From NCBI GenBank assembly GCA_958295865.1, contig CATQHF010000005.1:556419-620418 (forward strand): DNA of 64,000 nt, in the 5' to 3' direction. The DNA is from an uncultured Dehalococcoidia bacterium. Lineage in GTDB: Bacteria; Chloroflexota; Dehalococcoidia; Lucifugimonadales; JADFKI01. The position numbers and the translations under genes are program-made. Shown piece after piece: positions 25,166 through 34,497 of this stretch. Every line of letters starts with the position of its first letter. Position 1 is the stretch's first letter. A model generated the notes under the pieces. That model was not told the DNA's origin, did no database searches, and was given only the letters and a program-made list of their open reading frames with translations.

Positions 25166-26020
25166 TCAGGATATGCTTATGACACCGTAGCGCATTCTGC
25201 CTCGTGGAGTGTCAACATCGACCAGGTCGTCAACTTTCTTGCCAAGCAGCGCCTTGCCCATAGGCGAGTCGTCAGAGATACGCGCTTCCAGCGGGTTCGC
25301 CTCGGTGCGATTGACAAGGGTGTAGCTGGTCTTGCGACCGCTCTTCTTGTCCTCGACAAACACCCGAGCGCCGATTTTCACGACCTTAGCGTCGCGCGCC
25401 TGCGCCTCGTCGATGATGACCGACTTCTCCAGCGTCTTCGTTATCTCCTGGATTCGCGCCTCAACGCGCCCCTGTTCCTCGCGGGCAGCGTCGAGCGGCG
25501 AGTTTTCGGTAACATCGCCATCGGCGCGCGCCCTGCGTATCTCACTCACCAGCGCTTCGTTCTCCGATTTGAGCCTGTCGAGCTGCCCAACGAGCTGGGT
25601 ATGGCCCTCCGATGTAAGCTCAATCGGCTGCTGTTCGCTGGATACGACGGTAGCGCCGGCGCGGCTGCGCGGCTTGCGGATGCGGACATAGCGGGCAAGG
25701 TTCTCTTCGGTCAGTTCCTCGACCTTCTTTGCGTGGGCAAGGAGGTCCTTGACCGCCTGGAGATGCTCCGTGGCTTTGGGCGTATTGCCAGTGCCGTTGA
25801 CGCTTTCGGCGTATGCGCCAATGTCGGCCGGGGTCAGCTTCCGCACAGGGGTATCAGGAGAAAAATACTGCACGAAATGATGAAGCGCATTGTGGTCAAC
25901 AGGCTTATCAGGGATGTTGGTCTTGCTCCTGGACTTGGACTTGCCGCCCGCCTTCAGGCTTCTGACATACAAGTTCAATGCGTCCTGAATGGTGGTGGAC
26001 TCTGCCGTTTCCGATGTCAA
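25166..26020 (-). CDS. greA: GreA transcript-cleavage factor with N-terminal integrase-like domain
   Basis: 284 residues; normal GreA is ~158. Residues 133-284 are GreA: the coiled coil from LTSEGHTQLVGQL to ITKTLEKS with tip GDVTEN (D169 and E172, the acidic pair that reaches the polymerase active site), then the FKBP-like globular domain with SPMGKALLGKKVDD. Residues 10-116 resemble the SAM-like core-binding domain of tyrosine recombinases: TIQDALNLYVRSL, then ALHHFVQYF, KLTPADIGAYAESV and ATEHLQAVKDLLAHAKK. The catalytic recombinase domain is absent. The fused domain would be expected to bind DNA or another helical partner. The reading frame is continuous, with no sign of a sequencing joint. 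Confidence 0.82.
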   Translation of the reverse strand: MTSETAESTTIQDALNLYVRSLKAGGKSKSRSKTNIPDKPVDHNALHHFVQYFSPDTPVRKLTPADIGAYAESVNGTGNTPKATEHLQAVKDLLAHAKKVEELTEENLARYVRIRKPRSRAGATVVSSEQQPIELTSEGHTQLVGQLDRLKSENEALVSEIRRARADGDVTENSPLDAAREEQGRVEARIQEITKTLEKSVIIDEAQARDAKVVKIGARVFVEDKKSGRKTSYTLVNRTEANPLEARISDDSPMGKALLGKKVDDLVDVDTPRGRMRYGVISIS

Positions 26021-26120
26021 CAGTCAAGCCTCCTTCACATGTTCGCTTACTCTTATCTTATGAAATGTAGGTCTTGATGTCAATCAGGCAAGGCAACAGA
26101 AACTGACCGAATGGAGGAAA

Positions 26121-26163
26121 CACCCTCATTCTAACCCTCTCCCAGAGGGAGCGGGGACTTTCG
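26121..26163. repeat. Degenerate short palindromic repeat
   Basis: CCCTCATTCTAACCCTCTCCC, AGA, then GGGAG. It resembles the central palindrome of the MITE-like elements but lacks their ends. A similar fragment lies at 52384-52412. Confidence 0.45.
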
Positions 26164-26169
26164 TCGCCT

Positions 26170-27456
26170 CTACCATAGGGTCATCGAGTCGGTGAACAGG
26201 CCGCGCAGCTCGGGAGCGCCGACGGGTCGCGGCGATAGATTCACTACGCGGCGCTGCGGCAGCGTGCCTTCGACCAGCCTGTCCAGGTCGTCGGGCGTAT
26301 ATCCGATGGCGCTGAGACCGTTAGGCACATTGACGCGGCGCATCAGGCTGACGATGGCATCGGCAAGCAGCTCGCCGGCGTCTTCCAGGCTCGCGCCGCT
26401 CACATCCTGCCCCATCAGGCGCGCGGCATGAAGGTGGCGCTGCGGGTTGGTGGGCGCAGTGAATCGGAACACGGCGGGCGCGTTGAGTATGACCGACATC
26501 CCATGAGGCACCAGCGGCGCGTCCTGTGGGTAGTCGTCCGGGACGAACTCTCGCACCATGCCTGAAACCGGATACGACATACCATGCGGCAGGTGGCAGC
26601 CGGCGTTGCCGAAGCCGACGCCCGCGAATGTCGCCGCAAGCATCATTTGGCTGCGCGCCTCGACGTCCTCGGCATCATCGTATGCCCTGACCATGTTGGC
26701 GGCGACCATCTCGATGGCGCGCGTTGCCCAAACATCGCTGATTGGGTTAGCGCCCTGATAGGACGGACGCAGACCGGGGTTTTCGGGCGCGTCGCGCTCG
26801 CTGAAGGGCAGCGCCGTGTACGATTCCAGCCCATGGCAGAGCACATCGAAGCCGCTGCACGCCACCACTGTGCTGGGCAGCGTCCGCGAGTGCAGCGGAT
26901 CAACGATGCCCATGACGGGGCGCAAGGCGCGGTGCGCTATGCCCGTCTTGGCTTCCAGTTCCAGCAGGTCGAATATGGCAACGCCGGTCGTCTCGCTGCC
27001 GGTGCCGGATGTGGTTGGTATGGCAATCAGCGGCTTCAGCGCTCCGGGCACGGGCCTGCCTTCGCCGATAGGGGCGTTCACATAGGCGAGAAATTCAGCC
27101 GGATAGGTCGCATATAAGTTGGCTGCCTTAGCCGTATCTATGCTAGAACCGCCACCCACAGCCACGAAGCCGTCGAATGCGCCCTCCACAGCGAAGCGTA
27201 TCGCCTCCTTAAACGACAGATCTGTCGGCTCTACGCTAACCCTGTCAAACAGCACGGCATCGAGGTTCTCTGCCCGCAGCGACTCCAGCGTGATCGCCAC
27301 CGCTTCGCTGCTCGCCATACGCGGGTCGGTTACGACCATCACGCGGCGCGCGCCCAACCGCTTCATCTCGTATCCGACCTCGCGAGTAACGCCGGGGCCG
27401 AACTTGATGCTGGATGTGTCTATCGTGTATGCCGTTTCAAGGCTGTGCGTGGTCAT
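26170..27456 (-). CDS. Iron-containing alcohol dehydrogenase, hydroxyacid-oxoacid transhydrogenase type
   Basis: 428 residues. VAVGGGSSIDTAKAANL is the NAD-binding GGGS motif, and PTTSGTGSETTGVAIF follows. Metal ligands are in DVLCHGLESYTA and GCHLPHGMSYPVSG with PHGMSVI. The extended segment AFSERDAPENPGLRP-like (here LPFSERDAPENPGLRPSY) between the helices is typical of ADHFE1-type hydroxyacid-oxoacid transhydrogenases, which couple 4-hydroxybutyrate oxidation to 2-oxoglutarate reduction. Simple alcohol dehydrogenase activity cannot be excluded. Confidence 0.85.
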   Translation of the reverse strand: MTTHSLETAYTIDTSSIKFGPGVTREVGYEMKRLGARRVMVVTDPRMASSEAVAITLESLRAENLDAVLFDRVSVEPTDLSFKEAIRFAVEGAFDGFVAVGGGSSIDTAKAANLYATYPAEFLAYVNAPIGEGRPVPGALKPLIAIPTTSGTGSETTGVAIFDLLELEAKTGIAHRALRPVMGIVDPLHSRTLPSTVVACSGFDVLCHGLESYTALPFSERDAPENPGLRPSYQGANPISDVWATRAIEMVAANMVRAYDDAEDVEARSQMMLAATFAGVGFGNAGCHLPHGMSYPVSGMVREFVPDDYPQDAPLVPHGMSVILNAPAVFRFTAPTNPQRHLHAARLMGQDVSGASLEDAGELLADAIVSLMRRVNVPNGLSAIGYTPDDLDRLVEGTLPQRRVVNLSPRPVGAPELRGLFTDSMTLW

Positions 27457-27493
27457 GCGCCATCCTTTTGTCGCGTTGGTGTGTTGGAAGATG

Positions 27494-27682
27494 CTACTTC
27501 TTGTTCACTCGCTCCGGAGGCTGTGGCGTGTAATCTATGCCCTGCTTGCGGAGCTCTTCGGTTATGCGTCTGTATTCCTGCTCGCGCCCTTGTTCGAGTC
27601 CCTGCTCGCGTCCTTGTTCAAGTCCTTGTTCACGCCCCTTCTTAACCCACTTGTTTTCCAATTCTTTGAATATCATCCCCAT
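27494..27682 (-). pseudogene. Tandem partial duplicate of the neighbouring repeat protein
   Basis: 62 residues matching the C-terminal part of the adjacent 172-residue protein: the same MGM(I/V)FKELENKWVKKG, a shorter run of (G[RL]EQ) tetrapeptides, and the same tail from EYRRITEELRKQG to PPERVNKK. The two 3' ends are almost identical in DNA. It has lost the membrane segments. It may be translated from its internal ATG, or be dead. Confidence 0.6.
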
Positions 27683-27730
27683 AAGATCCTCTCCTTTCCT
27701 CTTACTGAGTTAGTGAGGTATAGAGGGATG

Positions 27731-28249
27731 CTACTTCTTGTTCACTCGCTCCGGAGGCTGTGGCGTGTAATCTATGCCCTGCTTGCGGAGCTCTTCGGTT
27801 ATGCGTCTGTATTCCTGCTCGCGCCCTTGTTCGAGTCCTTGCTCGCGCCCTTGCTCGAGTCCTTGCTCGCGCCCTTGCTCAAGTCCTTGCTCAAGTCCTT
27901 GCTCAAGTCCTTGTTCACGCCCCTGCTCGCGTCCCTTCTTAACCCACTTGTTTTCCAATTCCTTGAATACCATCCCCATAAGATCCTCTCCTTTCCTCTT
28001 CACCGCCATAATTCCGTCCCACACTACTTCCACGATGAAAATGGATGCCGGAATCCCAAGCGCCACCGGAGCGAACATGCTGTCGGCGATGTTCAGTGAC
28101 AATTCCCAGACGGGTGGGTTGGCAGGTTCGGCATACCACCAGTCTTTGAGGAACGCGCACACCAAAAAGTACGCTGTCCACAGAAGATACGCGCGCAGAT
28201 AGGAAGCGCGCCTCGACTGCAATATGCCCCAAAAGCCCTCTCGGTTCAT
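27731..28249 (-). CDS. Two-TM protein with tetrapeptide-repeat coiled coil
   Basis: 172 residues. Two membrane helices (about 20-38 and 54-80) precede a cytoplasmic tail. The tail begins MGMVFKELENKWVKKG, then about ten copies of a four-residue unit GREQ/GLEQ (12-bp DNA repeats), then EYRRITEELRKQGIDYTPQ. The repeat would form a continuous charged helix, and length variation by whole units would stay in frame. A partial copy lies directly downstream (27494-27682). The protein at 51780-52328 has the same architecture with an unrelated sequence. Function unknown. Confidence 0.65.
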   Translation of the reverse strand: MNREGFWGILQSRRASYLRAYLLWTAYFLVCAFLKDWWYAEPANPPVWELSLNIADSMFAPVALGIPASIFIVEVVWDGIMAVKRKGEDLMGMVFKELENKWVKKGREQGREQGLEQGLEQGLEQGREQGLEQGREQGLEQGREQEYRRITEELRKQGIDYTPQPPERVNKK

Positions 28250-28819
28250 ATCTCCGGTTCCTGGAATGTATCTGCGACAAGGGCATGGAAGATTGGCGGC
28301 ATGCTGACAGATTCTTCTTACCTCATAATACTAAATGCGTAGTGAAAGCCTGTCAATTTAGGCAATCTGTCCCAGATTTGATGTGGAGTTTCGTATGAAG
28401 TCAAGAGAGCGCGGCGCTCTGCGCCTTAGGACACAACCGCATTCTACGCCCCCGGATTTGCTCTATTTCGCACGATCGCACACCCTCACCTATATCACCC
28501 ATACCCACACAACGCCGCATAACGGGGTAAAGCTTCCCTCCCTTCATAACGGCAGAAGCCCCCGATTTCGGGACTCGAATACGGGTCCCATCGGGGGCTT
28601 CTTCACTCTCTTCGGTTTGTTGTTCTATACTTCCTTCACTACATCAACATCATCAGTCAGCCGCCCGATTATCATCAGGCTCAGATAGCCTGCAACGTGG
28701 TACAATAAGCTCAGGACGAACGGGATTTCCATTTTCGACCACCCAGCGGAAACGCTACCGGAAACCGCCCACCGGCTGCCAACGAACCTGGCGCCTATCC
28801 GCATGGAAGCCGGTTCGCC
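28250..28819. other. Intergenic region between the repeat protein and the ACIII operon
   Basis: About 570 bases. A strong hairpin lies at 28555-28601. The remainder shows no convincing gene on either strand; a 101-residue plus-strand frame across it has no family features and crosses the hairpin. Confidence 0.6.
28555..28601. terminator. Long hairpin, probable terminator of the ACIII operon
   Basis: GAAGCCCCCGAT and ATCGGGGGCTTC form a perfect 12-bp stem, with an inner GGGAC/GTCCC-like stem in the 23-base loop. It lies downstream of actE on the minus strand. A pronounced T-tract is absent on either side. Confidence 0.55.
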
Positions 28820-29530
28820 CTATCTGCCTTGCTCAGCCTTGATGAACTTCACAAGTTCCCAGCGCTCTTGTTCGGTCAGCAGGCGTCCGAATGGGGGCAT
28901 CCACGACGATGTGGGCCTGTCGCGCAAGGCAAGCGCGAAGCCCGCCTGTCCGCCGTATGTTATCCAGGCGTATATCTCGCCGTCGGTAGCGTTGGTGGCG
29001 TTCAGCGTGTCGGCGTCGCCTTCGACGAGGTTGCGCGGGCGCAGGTCGGACTCGTCAAGGTATCCTAGAATTGGGGCGTTGCCATTTTCGCCACGCAGAT
29101 TGGAGCCATGGCAGACGAGGCAATTGGTATCGTACGTGTGGCGCGCCCTGCTAAGAGCCTGAGGGTCGCCGTCAATATCGGCAGGAATGGCGAGCGCCTG
29201 GTACTCCTCAACTGACTTGTACTCGATTTCTCTGCCGGTTATGGGCACAGAGTCCTCCGGCGGCAGAAGGCGGGGGCCCTCCTGCGTGCGATAGGACGGC
29301 TGGAAGTGCATCTCGGTGAACACTTCGACGGCGTGACTGCCGGTCTGCATGAATGCGGGCAACTTGAAGTTAATCTCGCCGCCGACATCAACTCTGCCTG
29401 TGCGTGTGTTGTAGCAGGCAAGCGCCATCAGCGTCAGCAGCAGCGCAACAAGAAGCACCCCGCCGCGCGCGGCAAACCCGTGAACCTTGTTTCGACGGAC
29501 TCGCGTCGATTTAAGGGAAGAGTTACTCAT
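28820..29530 (-). CDS. actE: Monohaem cytochrome c subunit of Alternative Complex III (ActE)
   Basis: 236 residues. A basic N-terminus and hydrophobic helix end in a lipobox LMALAC (C39), so the protein is probably a lipid-anchored cytochrome. One haem motif CLVCH occurs at 137-141; SSWMPPFG supplies the likely methionine ligand. LTEQERWELVKFI is the usual C-terminal helix of these cytochromes. The start follows the stop of actD by 3 bases. ActE carries electrons from the quinol-oxidising complex to a downstream acceptor; no terminal oxidase genes are in this window. Confidence 0.88.
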   Translation of the reverse strand: MSNSSLKSTRVRRNKVHGFAARGGVLLVALLLTLMALACYNTRTGRVDVGGEINFKLPAFMQTGSHAVEVFTEMHFQPSYRTQEGPRLLPPEDSVPITGREIEYKSVEEYQALAIPADIDGDPQALSRARHTYDTNCLVCHGSNLRGENGNAPILGYLDESDLRPRNLVEGDADTLNATNATDGEIYAWITYGGQAGFALALRDRPTSSWMPPFGRLLTEQERWELVKFIKAEQGR

Positions 29531-29533
29531 CTG

Positions 29534-30058
29534 TTAGCTGCTCTCCCAACCTCTTTTGATTTCCTCAGCGCCCGCATCTCGCAGCACCTTCTCGGCGTCG
29601 GGCATACGGCTTTCGTCCGCGGTTACGGTGACGCCGATGTAGCCTTCGGTGATCTTGGTGTCATACGCGCCCATGAATATACGCGGCAGGCGCGACTCGA
29701 TGACGATGCCGATAACGGCGAAGATTATTGCGCCGAGCATCGTGCCTTCGTACATGATGATTGCCATCGGAGGGATGGACAGGATGGGCTTGCCGCCGGT
29801 AACGAGCGGATACGCAAGCTGCGAGCCTGCCGTAACCAGCAAGCCGACTACAAAGCCGCAGGCTGCGCCCATTAGCGGCCAGCGAAAGAGATTGTGCTTC
29901 GGCTCCGCCTCTCCGAAGGTTCCCTCCGGGTAGGGCGTGCCGGTCAGCACTTCGTATTCGCTGCTCGTATAACCCGCGGACGACAGCGCATCCATCGCGT
30001 CCGCCGCCGTGTCAACCTGCTCTTCCGGGAACAGCCCCAACACGCTTCTTTTTGCCAT
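29534..30058 (-). CDS. actD: ActD, DUF3341 membrane subunit of Alternative Complex III
   Basis: 174 residues from the ATG at 30058, chosen because AGAGG precedes it at good distance; seven codons more are possible. SVLGLFPEEQVDTAADAM is the DUF3341 N-terminal ferredoxin-like fold. Two membrane helices follow (WPLMGAACGFVVGLLV and EGTMLGAIIFAVIGIV). The C-terminal part has GVTVTADE and AEKVLRDAGAEEI. Matches ActD in length and layout. Confidence 0.87.
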   Translation of the reverse strand: MAKRSVLGLFPEEQVDTAADAMDALSSAGYTSSEYEVLTGTPYPEGTFGEAEPKHNLFRWPLMGAACGFVVGLLVTAGSQLAYPLVTGGKPILSIPPMAIIMYEGTMLGAIIFAVIGIVIESRLPRIFMGAYDTKITEGYIGVTVTADESRMPDAEKVLRDAGAEEIKRGWESS

Positions 30059-30130
30059 AAGTCGCCTCTTGTTTTTCATGTCCCTCCCCCAATCTTTCCC
30101 CTGAAGGAAAGGGCTGGGAAGAGGGTTGCT

Positions 30131-31510
30131 TTACGGTGTTTCTCTAATGCTTGCGGGAACGACGCGCCTGCCCACTCTGATTGTGTCTCTGAACACCATA
30201 CCCTCTTTCACATCGAAAAGCGGTATGAGCGGGAAGAACTTGGCGAAGACCAGCATTCCCAGCGCTACGAAGGCGAAAGTCTCCGCAACGATAAGGATTT
30301 CTATGATGCTCGGATGGTAGCTGCCCCAGTCGAATGTCAACGGTGAGCGGCGCGCCAGCCCGGGAATGATAATCAGGAAGCGCTCCAGCCACATGCCGAT
30401 ATTCACCAGCACGGTTGTGAAGAACATCAGCATCGGGCTGCGGCGCACACTCTTGAACAACCACATCGGCACGGGTATGAAGAACGAAGTCAACAGGAAT
30501 ATGACGAACAGCCACCAGTACGGGTTCTCAAAGACCTGAAGCTCGCGCAGCTTAATCTCCGGCGGCTCCAGCGTGTACAGGGCGAATATCCACTCGATGA
30601 AGAAGAAGAAGAACCAGGTGGTAGCCACGATGATTAGCAGCCTGCCGATGGCGTCGAAGTGGTCTGGGCGAAGGTAGTTATCCATCTTCCAGAGCCAGAC
30701 TATCAGCGCCATTATCATCGCAACCGCGGATACGCCGGAGTGAATCGCGCCGATGATGAAGTACGGGGCGAATATGGTGGAATGCCAGCCCTCGACGCCG
30801 ATGGCGATGGCAAAGTCCCAAGAGACGATGCTATGCACGGAGACGAACACGGGCAGCACAAGCGCGGACAGCAGAATGCCCGCTATCGCCTGCAAGCGCC
30901 ACTGGCGGGGCGTGCCGCGCCAGCCGAGGCACAGGATAGCGTATATCTTCGGCGCATACTTGCCTGTGGCGCGATCGCGCACCACGGCCAGGTCAGGTAC
31001 AAGCGCTATGAAGACGAACAGCGAACTGCCGATGAGGTAGGTCATCACGGCGCTCGGGTCCCAGACGAAGGGGGAGCGAACATTCATGAATATGCCGCGC
31101 GAGAAGTCGTAGGGATACACCCAGAACAGACGCCAAGGTCGCCCGACATGGAACATGATGTTGGACAGGGCGGCAATCAGCGAGAAGATAGTCATCACCT
31201 CGGCGGCGCGCGTTACGGGACGCCGCCACTCCGCCTGGGTGAGCCTGAGGATTGCGGAAATCATGATGCCCGCGTGACTTATGCCGATCCAAAAGACGAA
31301 GTTGGTGATATAGGCTCCCCAAAGCACGGGGCGGCCCAGCCCGGCAACGCCGATGCCCTTATTGACCTCGTAGGCGTATGCGGCGAGGCCGATGAGAATG
31401 ACCAAGACCAGGAACCCCGCCGCGCCGAGCCACCACTTGGGCATAGCGAGCACGCCCGCGAGCAGGTCGCGGTTCACTTCCTTTTGGGTAAGTTGGATGT
31501 GTTCTTGCAT
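30131..31510 (-). CDS. actC: NrfD/PsrC-like quinol-binding membrane subunit (ActC-like)
   Basis: 459 residues, ten membrane helices. The NrfD-type signature is clear: WGAYITNFVFWIGISHAGIM, then SAILRLTQAEWRRPVTRAAE and FHVGRPWRLFWVYPY. This pattern is characteristic of ActC, which binds menaquinol on the periplasmic side. It is adjacent to a second NrfD-like gene rather than separated by actD and actE as in the order ActABCDEF. Which of the two is the true ActC is decided here on the TNFVFWIGISHAG segment. Confidence 0.88.
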   Translation of the reverse strand: MQEHIQLTQKEVNRDLLAGVLAMPKWWLGAAGFLVLVILIGLAAYAYEVNKGIGVAGLGRPVLWGAYITNFVFWIGISHAGIMISAILRLTQAEWRRPVTRAAEVMTIFSLIAALSNIMFHVGRPWRLFWVYPYDFSRGIFMNVRSPFVWDPSAVMTYLIGSSLFVFIALVPDLAVVRDRATGKYAPKIYAILCLGWRGTPRQWRLQAIAGILLSALVLPVFVSVHSIVSWDFAIAIGVEGWHSTIFAPYFIIGAIHSGVSAVAMIMALIVWLWKMDNYLRPDHFDAIGRLLIIVATTWFFFFFIEWIFALYTLEPPEIKLRELQVFENPYWWLFVIFLLTSFFIPVPMWLFKSVRRSPMLMFFTTVLVNIGMWLERFLIIIPGLARRSPLTFDWGSYHPSIIEILIVAETFAFVALGMLVFAKFFPLIPLFDVKEGMVFRDTIRVGRRVVPASIRETP

Positions 31511-31545
31511 GGGTTGTCTGTCAGCTTTCCAGTATCGGTTTTGGG

Positions 31546-33007
31546 TTATCGCGGCTTGCCGAGCACGAGCACCTGCGTGCGATGGTATGTCTTATGCACC
31601 TTGTAGAGCATGAGCTCCTTTTGCTCCCAGATGTTCATCGGCGGGATGAGGCGCGCGAACAGCAGATATACTAGCACGCTGCCGCCAATCACGCCCAATA
31701 CCATCAGGATGTCCGGTATGTCCGGGAAGTGCATCCCGCGAAGGGCGAGGGGCAGCCTTCCGCTATCGTCCAGGTGTATCAGATGCTTGTCCACATTCGG
31801 GTCGCCTATGCCGGGTATGGAGTATGCCGAGACATAGAGGCGCAGCCTGTCTAGTAATGTGCCGACTAGCACACCGACCGACATTATCGTGGGACCCCAG
31901 ATGCTCTTGCGAATCGGGTTCCACATCATCACGAACAGAGGCGCTGCAAAGCACAGCACGAAGACCGATATGAACACGGCGCGGTACGGGCCGACCATCA
32001 GCAACTCCAGCGCCGCCTGCTCATTGGGCTTCTTGCCATACCACAGCACATTGAAGCTGGAGAACCAGAACCAGAACCAGAGCAGCGAGAGCGCGAACAG
32101 CAGCTTGCTGACGCCCCAGAACTGTTCGAGGGCGATGTAGTCCTTGTAGCCGCCCCACTGCCGCAGCACGACCATCGTCAGGATGACGGTTGCGACGCCC
32201 GCCTGAAGGGCGTTCGCGGCGTGGGTTATCGGGAACAGAGCGTCGATCCAGCCCGGCACAAGCGCCATCAGGAAGTCGACGGAGATTAGGAAATGGACGA
32301 ATATGAGCATCATGAAGTAGAAAGCGCCGAGTATGCCCATGCGATGGTGCAGCATATTCCACTGCGCGGTTGTGCCGACCCAGTTCCTGGAAAGGCGCGT
32401 TGCCCAGCGCTTGCGCCATCCGTCCGCGCCATTGTCGCGGATGAGGGCGAGGTCGGGCGTCGCCGACAGCCACAGCAGCAGGACGCCGGTCACCACGAGG
32501 GCGAGCATCGCCAGGGTTGCCCAGATGTGCGGCGAGTATATCGGCACTCGGCTCAGCCAAGGATCTTCGGGGTCGAAGAACCATAGGCTGCGCCTGCCGT
32601 CCGTAAGGGGCGGCAGTATCCATAGCATCGGGATGAACAGCAGCATGTTGAACAGCCCTACGGCCGTCCAAAGCTCGGCGGCGCGCGATATGGGACGCCG
32701 CCAGTGCCCATTGGCTATACGGGGCGCGATGGCGACCATCGGCGCAGCCTGCGCCGCCGTCAGCACGAAGGCGAATATCATGGCGAAGTAGCCCCAGACT
32801 ATGCGGTCGCTTACGCCGTCCGACAGCCTGAGCGCGAAGCCGATTATACCCAGCGCGAGCAGAATGGCGCCGGCCGCGACGCCGCTCCACCATTTGTCGC
32901 TGGGCTTATCGTGCTTGCCTATCAGGTCACGCACCACCTCGCCCTGTGTGGCGAAGGGCACATATAGCCCCTCACGCGGGCCGTGGTGATGACCATTGCC
33001 GTTATGA

Positions 33008-33015
<8 letters not shown>
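31546..33015 (-). CDS. actF: Second NrfD-like membrane subunit (ActF-like)
   Basis: About 489 residues from the ATG at 33015, which overlaps the 3' end of the Fe-S subunit gene by 8 bases. The N-terminal tail is rich in His and Gly (SHNGNGHHHGPREG). Ten or more helices follow, with GYFAMIFAFVLTAAQAAPM, then GHWRRPISRAAELWTAVGLF, which parallels WRRPVTRAAE of the neighbouring gene. Homologous to ActC but more divergent, as expected of ActF. Assignment of the C/F names is tentative. Confidence 0.8.
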
Positions 33016-33757
<742 letters not shown>

Positions 33758-33798
33758 GCTTTGCTCCTTGCTGGAGTCGCTAGTTGTCAGTTTTCAGT

Positions 33799-34455
33799 CT
33801 AGTTGCCGACAGAAACCGGCGTCCCTATCGGCTCTTCCGGTATCAAGCCGCCGCCGTCGCCAGGGCCGCTTGGCAATTCATTTACGATACTGGCGCGTAT
33901 TTCGTCCATAGTGAACTCAGGAGTGTCCTCACTGTCGGGATCCCTGAACAGATACGGCTCGCGCGGTATGGCTATCTCGTCAGACGATACCTCGAATACA
34001 CCGTTGTCATCGCTCACGGATACATAGAGGTCTTTTTCATCTCGGAACTTTTTCAATCCATATTCAGAGCCCACTCTATGCACAAGAAACAATAACAACT
34101 GCTCCCCTGGCTCCATCGGTGTCCCTGCATCAGAGAGTCTTACATTTGTAGAACTGTCATCGAATTGAGCCACAATGATTGTGTCGCCGGGCTCGCCTTG
34201 GAGTTTTTCGCTCACCTCTACTTCATAGAATACCATTGGGATGCCAATATCTTCGGTAGTCCCTGTGTAATAGGGTTCACGCCCAGCAATTCGTTTGACA
34301 CTACCTGTGACGACCACATCCGCGGCCACTGACAGGCTTTCAATAGACCTGTGTCCTTCCTTAAATCCCGTTATCTGAGTGACACCCCAGCCTGATCCCT
34401 TTATCCCGTACCACACGGCGAACACGAGAAGCGAAACCAGCGCGCCACTAACCAT
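33799..34455 (-). CDS. Membrane-anchored hypothetical protein inside the ACIII operon
   Basis: 218 residues with one N-terminal helix (GALVSLLVFAVWYGI) and an extracytoplasmic beta-rich domain. Notable segments are SVAADVVVTGSVKRIAG, then FYEVEVSEKLQGEPGD and MEPGEQLLLFLVH, ending with a Pro/Gly/Glu tail. The pattern (signal anchor, VTGSV strand, EKLQGEPGD, GEQLLLFL) recalls small exported proteins of unknown function in Gram-positive-like bacteria. It has no Cys and no cofactor motif, so it is not an obvious ACIII subunit. DNA is more AT-rich than both neighbours. Confidence 0.65.
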   Translation of the reverse strand: MVSGALVSLLVFAVWYGIKGSGWGVTQITGFKEGHRSIESLSVAADVVVTGSVKRIAGREPYYTGTTEDIGIPMVFYEVEVSEKLQGEPGDTIIVAQFDDSSTNVRLSDAGTPMEPGEQLLLFLVHRVGSEYGLKKFRDEKDLYVSVSDDNGVFEVSSDEIAIPREPYLFRDPDSEDTPEFTMDEIRASIVNELPSGPGDGGGLIPEEPIGTPVSVGN

Positions 34456-34497
34456 GTACAGAATAATGTTTCGTGTTCTGCTCTTTTTAGTTCCCGT

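Noticed and set aside
27494..27682. Independent gene rather than duplicate
   Set aside because: DNA is nearly identical to the end of the adjacent gene, so it is treated as a duplicate fragment.
28555..28601. Possible tRNA fragment because of TCGAATAC-like loop
   Set aside because: Stem and loop sizes do not fit a T-arm, and no other tRNA arms are present; it is a long hairpin.
28383..28688. 101-residue plus-strand open frame between the repeat protein and ActE
   Set aside because: No family features, crosses a strong hairpin (28555-28601), composition looks like noncoding DNA.
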